Below, in pieces: positions 7,113 through 11,553 of a stretch of DNA of 11,553 bases. Both the position numbers and the translations under genes were made by a program. The stretch lies in the NCBI GenBank assembly GCA_024640925.1, contig JAHEEB010000050.1, forward strand, positions 1 through 11,553, read 5' to 3'. The notes under the pieces are model-generated. The model ran no database searches, was not told the origin of the DNA, and worked only from the letters and a program-made list of their open reading frames with translations. Origin of the DNA: Bacteroidota bacterium (GTDB taxonomy: Bacteria > Bacteroidota > Bacteroidia > Bacteroidales > UBA10428). Position 1 is the first letter of the stretch. Each line of letters begins with the position of its first letter.

Positions 7113-7841
7113 ATGATACAATATAAAAATACAATTGAAGCCATATACCTGAACCTGGATGAGGTACAGCAACTGGTTGCTGGTTTTGGCACGAATAGCA
7201 AAATTCATACGATCGAACTTGATTTGGCGCTTGATAAACTTAGAAATGTTTATGATTTGATGCTTTCGCTCAAGCTCGAGAATATCTTAGTAACAGAGAA
7301 TGGGGACATACCTATGGATGTACCATTAGAGATTAAAGCACAAGAAGCAGATTTGCCAGAAATCAAACCGGTTGAGCAATCTAAGGAAAGTTCTGTTAGT
7401 GAGGTTATAAAGGCACAATTTGCAAAGCAGGAAGTTATAATTCCTGATGTTGAAAAAGAAAAAACCCGGGCAGAAAAAGAATCGAGAGTGAGAATGCCAC
7501 AGAATGTTTCCGATACAACAGAGATTCATAAAGAGAAGGTCGAATCGAAAGATGTAACAGATACACAAAAAGTTGATAGCCCGTATATTAAGCAAAAACC
7601 TGTTTCAAATATTGTTTCAGCCCTCGGTTTAAACGAAAAATTTGAACTAATTCAGAATTTGTTTGGTGGAGATAAGGTTAAATTTGAACAAACGATGAAT
7701 TACCTGAATGGCGCTTCTGATTTTAATGAAGCATATGAATATTTATCGGGTAATTTTAAATGGGATATGAACAATCAGTATGTTCAAAGAATTCTTGAAC
7801 TGATACGCAAAAAATTAATTGTTAAAAAGAATGAGCGGTAA
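7113..7841 (+). CDS. Conserved Bacteroidota protein of unknown function
   Basis: 242 residues, predicted soluble, no signal peptide or membrane segment. Three parts can be seen. An N-terminal helical segment (1-60) includes LDLALDKLRNVYDLMLSLKL. A low-complexity charged linker (about 70-160) is rich in Glu, Lys and Val, probably disordered. A compact C-terminal helical domain (about 165-235) contains SNIVSALGLNEKFELIQNLF, then GGDKVKFEQTMNYLNGASDF, NEAYEYLSGNFKWD and a final helix. From memory, proteins with this C-terminal pattern (GLN-x-[KR]F, [LI]FGGD, EA-x-x-Y, F-x-W) recur in Bacteroidota; no function is known to me. The gene overlaps rsmI by 11 bases and diverges from tdk, so it is probably cotranscribed with rsmI. 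Confidence 0.85.
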   Translation: MIQYKNTIEAIYLNLDEVQQLVAGFGTNSKIHTIELDLALDKLRNVYDLMLSLKLENILVTENGDIPMDVPLEIKAQEADLPEIKPVEQSKESSVSEVIKAQFAKQEVIIPDVEKEKTRAEKESRVRMPQNVSDTTEIHKEKVESKDVTDTQKVDSPYIKQKPVSNIVSALGLNEKFELIQNLFGGDKVKFEQTMNYLNGASDFNEAYEYLSGNFKWDMNNQYVQRILELIRKKLIVKKNER

Positions 7842-8538
7842 ACTATTTGTTGTTCCAACACCCATCGGAAATCTTGAAGATATTACCTTACGGGCAATTC
7901 GCATATTAAAAGAGACTGATTTGATTTTGGCTGAAGATACAAGAACTTCGGCTGTTTTATTGAAGCACTACCAGATAAGCACACGGTTGGAATCGTTTCA
8001 TAAATTCAATGAACATAAGAAAGTCGAACATTATACAGATATTATTCAAAGCGGAAAGAATATAGCATTAATAAGCGATGCTGGTACGCCAAGTATTTCC
8101 GATCCTGGATACCTGATAGTGAAAGCATGTGTCGATGCTGGTTTTGAAGTCGAGTGTCTTCCCGGTGCAACGGCCTTTGTTCCAGCACTGGTAAATTCAG
8201 GCTTGCCATCAGAACGTTTCATTTTCGAAGGTTTTCTTCCCCAAAAAAAGGGAAGAAATAAACGGTTTGATCAACTTAAAGGAGAGGACAGGACTATTAT
8301 CTTTTATGAATCACCCTTCAGACTTATTAAAACCCTGGAACAATTAGCAGAAAATTTTTCTTTACAACATAAAGTTTCGGTAGCCAGGGAGCTGAGCAAA
8401 ATACATGAAGAGAACCAACGGGGCACATTAGAGGAGGTTATTGCGCATTATAAATCTCATCCGCCAAAAGGAGAAATTGTTGTTGTTTTCTGTCCCCGTG
8501 CCCGGATGAGTGAACATGAGCAAAATGATTCTGAATAA
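7831..8538 (+). CDS. rsmI: 16S rRNA (cytidine(1402)-2'-O)-methyltransferase
   Basis: 235 residues, cytoplasmic. Uses S-adenosylmethionine to 2'-O-methylate C1402 in the decoding centre of 16S rRNA. It is a tetrapyrrole-methylase-fold enzyme with the family signatures PTPIGNLEDITLRA (9-22), AEDTRTS (34-40), ISDAGTPSISDPG (81-93), PGATAFVPAL (111-120) and SGLPSERFIFEGFLP (123-137). The start at 7831 is preferred because MSGKLFVVPTPIGN gives the normal family N-terminus. An in-frame ATG at 7819 would add four residues. The 11-nt overlap with the preceding unknown gene suggests coupled translation. The C-terminal tail after GEIVVVF is short, polar and probably not structured. No clear terminator follows. 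Confidence 0.96.
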   Translation: MSGKLFVVPTPIGNLEDITLRAIRILKETDLILAEDTRTSAVLLKHYQISTRLESFHKFNEHKKVEHYTDIIQSGKNIALISDAGTPSISDPGYLIVKACVDAGFEVECLPGATAFVPALVNSGLPSERFIFEGFLPQKKGRNKRFDQLKGEDRTIIFYESPFRLIKTLEQLAENFSLQHKVSVARELSKIHEENQRGTLEEVIAHYKSHPPKGEIVVVFCPRARMSEHEQNDSE

Positions 8539-8736
8539 ATCAGTCCAAAAAAATAATTGTCTGTGTTTAGTTTGTATTTCAGCCTGTTATATTGATATTT
8601 ACATAGGTTGAGATATGATCTATTAATATTAAATACCGTTACATGTTACCTTTCTTCTCTTTTCTTCGTATATTAAAATAACTATCCAAATCTTGAGGCA
8701 ATAAAACATGTAGCTCATTTCATATTAAATCTTGAG

Positions 8737-9198
8737 ATGAAGAAAAATAATATTGAACCTGTTTCTGATTTCAACCTGAATCAATATCTGGGAACCTGGT
8801 ATGAAATTGCCCGATTGCCCAATAAATTCGAAGAAGGGTTGGAGGAATTGTATGCTGAGTATTTTCTGGAAGCCGATGGAAGTTATCGATTGGCTAATTC
8901 TGGTTTTTCTCCAAAAGAAAATAAAAGATTATATAGTTTTGCCAGAATTTATTTCACTGATGATCCAACCAAGGGCTTACTAAAAGTTAAATCCTGGCCT
9001 TTTAAATCCTTTTATAAAATTATTTACCTCGACCAAGATTATAATTATGTAATTGTTACAAGTTTAGGATATAATTATTTGTGGATTTTAAGCCGAATAC
9101 CAAAGCCAGACAAGAAAGTGCTGGAACATCTGGTAGGCCTTTGTAAAGCATGGAAATTTGATGTGGATAAATTGATTTATATTACACATTCTGAATAG
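8737..9198 (+). CDS. Blc-type lipocalin without an export signal
   Basis: 153 residues with the bacterial lipocalin signatures YLGTWYEIARL (17-27), FEEGLEELYAEY (31-42), LLKVKSWPFKSFYKIIYLD (81-99) and NYLWILSR (113-120), the counterpart of dYLWILSR in Blc. The eight-strand barrel and C-terminal helix seem complete. Family members bind fatty acids or lysophospholipids, and Blc is an outer-membrane lipoprotein. Here the protein begins right at the barrel (MKKNNIEPVSDFNLNQ) with no hydrophobic segment and no lipobox; the only cysteine is C136. Reading upstream in frame reaches a TAA at 8674-8676 with no ATG, GTG or TTG between, so a missed signal peptide is excluded unless there is a sequence error. 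A cytoplasmic role is inferred. It seems to be a single-gene unit. Confidence 0.92.
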   Translation: MKKNNIEPVSDFNLNQYLGTWYEIARLPNKFEEGLEELYAEYFLEADGSYRLANSGFSPKENKRLYSFARIYFTDDPTKGLLKVKSWPFKSFYKIIYLDQDYNYVIVTSLGYNYLWILSRIPKPDKKVLEHLVGLCKAWKFDVDKLIYITHSE

Positions 9199-9399
9199 AT
9201 TATTATTGGTGTGTTCGTTTCCGTACATTCAATTATACAAATGCGCTCATGTTCAGTTGAAAAACGATTATTAAATTCTATATTAAAAATCTCTCATACA
9301 AGCTTATATGTTTTTTTGGCATGATAAATGACTGTTTTTTGCGTCGATTGTGCTATTGTGCAATTAATTAAAAACAAACATTTTAATTCGTGTTCAAAT

Positions 9400-9421
9400 G
9401 TTGGGCATTCAACCTTTTTTT
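9400..9421 (+). terminator. Weak hairpin plus T-run downstream of the lipocalin
   Basis: GTTGG-GCAT-TCAAC (9400-9413) forms a 5-bp stem with one G-T pair, followed by C and seven T. It may end part of the lipocalin transcript; the stem is weak. Confidence 0.35.
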
Positions 9422-9490
9422 AGAACCATGAAGTGATTGTTCTCTTGAAACACGATTGATTGCGGATGATAGGTGTTGATGTTTGGTAAG

Positions 9491-9514
9491 AGCTGCCATG
9501 TGGCAGCTTTTTTT
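9491..9514 (+). terminator. Strong intrinsic terminator
   Basis: AGCTGCC-ATGT-GGCAGCT (9491-9508), which can be drawn with up to 8 bp of stem, runs straight into seven T. This is a textbook rho-independent terminator for plus-strand transcription. No annotated gene ends within 290 bases upstream. Confidence 0.85.
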
Positions 9515-9648
9515 ATCCCTGATTAAGCAATAGAAATATCATTTTTTTTTCTGTTGTTAACTACCTGCAATGTGCAGATTTACAACCTATTGATTGTTTG
9601 TGCATTCTCTAATGTGTAATCAGGGTTTGTTTAATGTAGTAAAAAAAT

Positions 9649-10944
9649 CTACTCGTACTCCTTTTCCTCTTTTGCTTTCTGCAGCATGGTATCGGGTAAC
9701 TGTTTTTTTGCTTTTACTCCCAATTCACGGAGTTTCTCAACCTGACTTATCAGATTTCCTTTGCCTTCGGTCATTTTTTTTATGGTAAGTTTATAAAACA
9801 CCGAAGCTTCGTCCATCTTTCGGCCCAACTTAATCAGGTTTTCATTGAGTCTAACGAAATCATCATAAAGCGAGCCACCCTGTTTTGCAATTTCCATAAC
9901 ATGTCTGCTTTGGTATTCCTGCTTCCAGAGACTTTCAATTACCTTTAAAACAGCTACCAGGTTAGTTGGACTTATAAGCAATATTCTTCGATCATAAGCA
10001 TAATTCCATAGCTGAGGATCGTTCTGAATGGCCAATAAATAAGCTGGTTCTATAGGCATAAACAGAACCACAAAATCAAGAGTCCTGATACCTTTAAGCT
10101 CATGGTAATTTTTCCCCGAAAGCTCGTTGATATGATTTTTAATGGAAAAGAGATGTCCTTTAAGCTCAGTTGATTTCTCTTCATCAGAAACAGCAGAATA
10201 GAATCTTTCATAGGAAGTGAGTGATACCTTGGAGTCGATTACTATACTCCGATCGCCAGGATAGTGAACTATAACATCAGGTTGAAAGCGTTGACCTTCA
10301 TCCATTGTAAATGATTCCTGTACAAAATATTCGTGTCCTTTTTTCAGGCCGCTTCGTTCTAAAATGTTTTCGAGAATTACTTCGCCCCAGTTTCCCTGGG
10401 TTTTCGATTCCCCTTTAAGGGCTTTTGTTAGCGAGCTTGCTTCTTTACTTATCTGCTGATTTAATTCCGCCAGGCGCTTTACCTCTTCTTTTAGGGAGAA
10501 GCGTTGTTGTGCTTCTTTGTCGTATGTATCCTGAACTATTTTTTCAAAGTCTTTTATTCGTTCGCTTAATGGTTTGAGGATTTCATCGAGATTTGTCTTG
10601 TTTTGTTCAGTGAACTTTTTTGTTTTTTCCTCCAGTATATCATTAGCAAGATTTTTAAACTCTAAATTGAAGTTTTCGCGGATCTGCATCAAGTCATTTT
10701 TCTGGTCTCTCAGTCTGTTGTTTAAGTTGTGCAATTCATTTTCACATGCCGAAAGAGAGTTGTTTAACAAGATTATTTCCCTGTTTTTTTCTTCCAGATT
10801 GCTTTTTAGAGAATTATTATCTTTTTCAAGAAGAAAAGCTTTTTGATTTAATGCGGCCGAAAGTCCGGCACTTCTGTTATTTATAACAAGCCAGCATATG
10901 AGCGCCCCGATTATTATACCTGTAATGAGATATATAAGTTCCAT
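9649..10944 (-). CDS. rmuC: RmuC family protein
   Basis: 431 residues. RmuC limits inversion or recombination at short inverted repeats in E. coli; the core domain resembles PD-(D/E)xK nucleases. Here an N-terminal membrane helix (about 3-21, LIYLITGIIIGALICWLVI) is followed by a coiled coil (about 30-175, rich in Asn, Glu, Lys and Leu). The RmuC domain follows, with KTQGNWGEVILENILERSGL (181-200), QPDVIVHYPGD (221-231) and the nuclease-like IVIDSKVSL (234-242), then FVVLFMPIEPAYLLAI and LISPTNLVAVLKVIESLW. The length is normal for the family and no key residue is evidently missing. It is separated from the upstream ferredoxin by a terminator, so it likely has its own promoter. Seven T follow the stop codon directly without a good hairpin. 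Confidence 0.95.
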   Translation of the reverse strand: MELIYLITGIIIGALICWLVINNRSAGLSAALNQKAFLLEKDNNSLKSNLEEKNREIILLNNSLSACENELHNLNNRLRDQKNDLMQIRENFNLEFKNLANDILEEKTKKFTEQNKTNLDEILKPLSERIKDFEKIVQDTYDKEAQQRFSLKEEVKRLAELNQQISKEASSLTKALKGESKTQGNWGEVILENILERSGLKKGHEYFVQESFTMDEGQRFQPDVIVHYPGDRSIVIDSKVSLTSYERFYSAVSDEEKSTELKGHLFSIKNHINELSGKNYHELKGIRTLDFVVLFMPIEPAYLLAIQNDPQLWNYAYDRRILLISPTNLVAVLKVIESLWKQEYQSRHVMEIAKQGGSLYDDFVRLNENLIKLGRKMDEASVFYKLTIKKMTEGKGNLISQVEKLRELGVKAKKQLPDTMLQKAKEEKEYE

Positions 10945-10970
10945 AGTTAGGTTTAGTGAAAACTACAAAT

Positions 10971-11010
10971 AAAAAAAAAGTCCGCCAAAAAGCGGACTCT
11001 ATTTTTTTTA
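10971..11010. terminator. Bidirectional intrinsic terminator between ferredoxin and rmuC
   Basis: AGTCCGC (10979-10985) pairs with GCGGACT (10992-10998) around a CAAAAA loop. On the minus strand the hairpin is followed by a run of nine T (10979-10971), ending ferredoxin transcription. On the plus strand it is followed by CTA and eight T (11002-11009). Confidence 0.85.
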
Positions 11011-11021
11011 TGCGGTTTTTA

Positions 11022-11189
11022 TTAAGCAGGGCTAATAGCTTCCACAGGGCAAACATCGGCGCAAGCACCGCAATCGATACAGGCATCCGGATCAATTTTG
11101 TAAATGTTGCCTTCCGATATTGCTTCTGATGGGCATTCGCTGATGCAAGTACCACATGCTGTACAATCGTTACTAATTACGTAAGCCAT
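11022..11189 (-). CDS. 2[4Fe-4S] ferredoxin, clostridial type
   Basis: A 55-residue soluble electron carrier, translated here directly from the minus strand. Two cluster motifs are complete: C9-xx-C12-xx-C15-xxx-C19-P and C37-xx-C40-xx-C43-xxx-C47-P. The start MAYVISNDCTACGTC is typical of the family, as is the internal two-fold symmetry. It would serve low-potential redox enzymes such as pyruvate or 2-oxoacid:ferredoxin oxidoreductases; the partner is not in the window. It has its own well-matched promoter about 35 bases upstream and a strong terminator about 25-40 bases after the stop, so it is a monocistronic and probably highly expressed gene. The neighbouring 92-residue frame across it is a shadow. 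Confidence 0.96.
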   Translation of the reverse strand: MAYVISNDCTACGTCISECPSEAISEGNIYKIDPDACIDCGACADVCPVEAISPA

Positions 11190-11225
11190 AATTTTTTATT
11201 TAAGATTTGTTACTATTAAAGGGGG

Positions 11226-11258
11226 CAAATTTATACTTAAAAAATGTTTTATACCAAA
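11226..11258 (-). promoter_or_regulatory. Bacteroidota-type promoter of the ferredoxin gene
   Basis: On the minus strand TTTG (11258-11255) and TAAATTTG (11233-11226) match the -33 TTTG and -7 TAnnTTTG consensus exactly, with a 21-base gap. Transcription would start near 11220, giving a leader of about 30 bases before the ATG at 11189. This is the best promoter match in the window. Confidence 0.65.
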
Positions 11259-11351
11259 CAAAGGTTGGATTTTTTTGTTGAAATTGTGTTAATTCTCAGA
11301 TATAATGATATTTACCAGTGGGTGTGATCAAGAAATAATCAGTAAAACAAA

Positions 11352-11553
11352 TTACTTTCCGAATATCATTTTAATACCAACGGCAACAATTAAAATACCA
11401 AAAGCTCTTCTCATAGTATTGGCAGGCAAATTAACCGATAATAACGAACCAAAATAGCTGCCTACAAGAAAAGAAACGATTAAAATGCCAGCAAACTTGT
11501 AATTAATGAATCCTTTCTTGTGGTAATTGACGGCTGCAATCAGAAAACCCAAG
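11352..11553 (-). CDS. TauE/SafE-type membrane permease, C-terminal end (partial)
   Basis: Only the last 66 or so residues are in the window; the gene begins beyond the right edge, so the first codon seen is not a real start. Two hydrophobic segments are present: FAGILIVSFLVGSYFGSLLS and the final helix FGILIVAVGIKMIFGK. They are joined by VNLPANTMRRA, where the LP-x-x-x-[LM]RR/KA-F-G pattern is typical of the C-terminus of the TauE/SafE (DUF81) family of sulfite/sulfonate or organic-acid exporters. The substrate cannot be told. It lies upstream of, and in the same direction as, the ferredoxin, but 162 bases separate them and the ferredoxin has its own promoter. Confidence 0.8.
   Translation of the reverse strand, partial: LGFLIAAVNYHKKGFINYKFAGILIVSFLVGSYFGSLLSVNLPANTMRRAFGILIVAVGIKMIFGK

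Larger units (their letters stand above)
9199..9648. other. 450-nt intergenic region, possible small RNA locus
   Basis: No gene-sized frame is present; the longest ATG frames seen are about 27 codons (9241-9324) and 7 codons (9466-9489). A weak hairpin with a T-run sits at 9400-9421 and a strong intrinsic terminator at 9491-9514, about 290 bases past the lipocalin stop. Beyond that are an imperfect hairpin at 9553-9586 (GTTGT and CTGCA arms) and a 9-bp inverted repeat, CCCTGATTA (9517-9525) with TAATCAGGG (9617-9625). The flanking genes are convergent, so the terminator implies either a long lipocalin 3' UTR or an independent transcript. Confidence 0.5.

Noticed and set aside
7819..7830. An earlier in-frame ATG for rsmI that adds MLKR.
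   Set aside because: The ATG at 7831 gives the standard family N-terminus; the four extra residues have no counterpart I recognise.
8688..8736. A direct repeat AAATCTTGAG at 8688-8697 and 8727-8736, the second copy touching the lipocalin start codon.
   Set aside because: Only ten bases, no promoter match at a fitting distance; not enough to call a regulatory site.
8511..9255. An 11-bp inverted repeat (TGAACATGAGC at 8511-8521 and its complement at 9245-9255) flanking the lipocalin gene.
   Set aside because: Several matches of this length are expected by chance in a window this size, one arm lies in the rsmI coding sequence, and flanking bases do not extend the match.
9241..9324. A 27-codon ATG frame between lipocalin and rmuC.
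   Set aside because: No start-site support, no recognisable motif, and a length expected by chance in AT-rich DNA.
9466..9489. A 7-codon frame (MIGVDVW) ending directly before the strong terminator, resembling an attenuator leader peptide.
   Set aside because: No plus-strand gene follows the terminator; the next gene is rmuC on the opposite strand, so there is nothing to attenuate.
11254..11276. CCAA/TTGG mini-hairpin followed by seven T on the plus strand.
   Set aside because: The stem is only four pairs, it overlaps the ferredoxin -33 element, and no plus-strand gene ends there.

Overview
The window looks like a chromosomal segment of a Bacteroidota bacterium, probably a Bacteroidales/Marinilabiliales-type free-living lineage. 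The evidence is: a MurF-alanine racemase fusion (a hallmark of this phylum), AT-rich DNA, A/T-rich rather than Shine-Dalgarno-like start regions, promoter boxes of the phylum-specific TAnnTTTG type, and a conserved protein of unknown function that I associate with Bacteroidota, sitting between tdk and rsmI. The species call is inference; no rRNA or tRNA is present.

Layout. 1-414 is non-coding, hairpin-dense and bracketed by two copies of a ~38-nt TTTGTG-rich repeat. 415-2269 holds two overlapping glycosyltransferase genes (a WaaE/KdtX-like GT2 and a GT4), probably for LPS core or other surface glycan. 2270-2496 is intergenic with a short direct repeat and a perfect 14-nt palindrome. 2497-3879 is a secreted lipoprotein with a parallel beta-helix fold. 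On the minus strand, 6980-3942 is a tight two-gene operon: tdk, then the murF-alr fusion, with stop and start abutting (TAAATG). The 132-nt divergent spacer before the next gene carries two composite inverted repeats and facing promoter-like boxes. 7113-8538 (+) is the unknown 242-aa protein overlapping rsmI. 8737-9198 (+) is a lipocalin without an export signal. 9199-9648 is non-coding and ends around a strong intrinsic terminator that belongs to no nearby gene. On the minus strand follow rmuC (10944-9649), a 55-residue 2[4Fe-4S] ferredoxin with its own promoter and terminator (11189-11022), and the 3' end of a TauE/SafE-type membrane permease that runs off the window.

How the genes work together. 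Most are housekeeping: cell-wall precursor synthesis (D-Ala supply and D-Ala-D-Ala addition in one polypeptide), thymidine salvage, 16S rRNA methylation, genome maintenance, electron transfer. The surface-glycan pair and the beta-helix lipoprotein are the more variable part. I found no CRISPR array, no recognisable transposase, no phage genes and no defence system. The least explained items are the 242-aa protein, the structured tdk divergent spacer, the orphan terminator with a possible small RNA, and the hairpin-rich element at the left edge.
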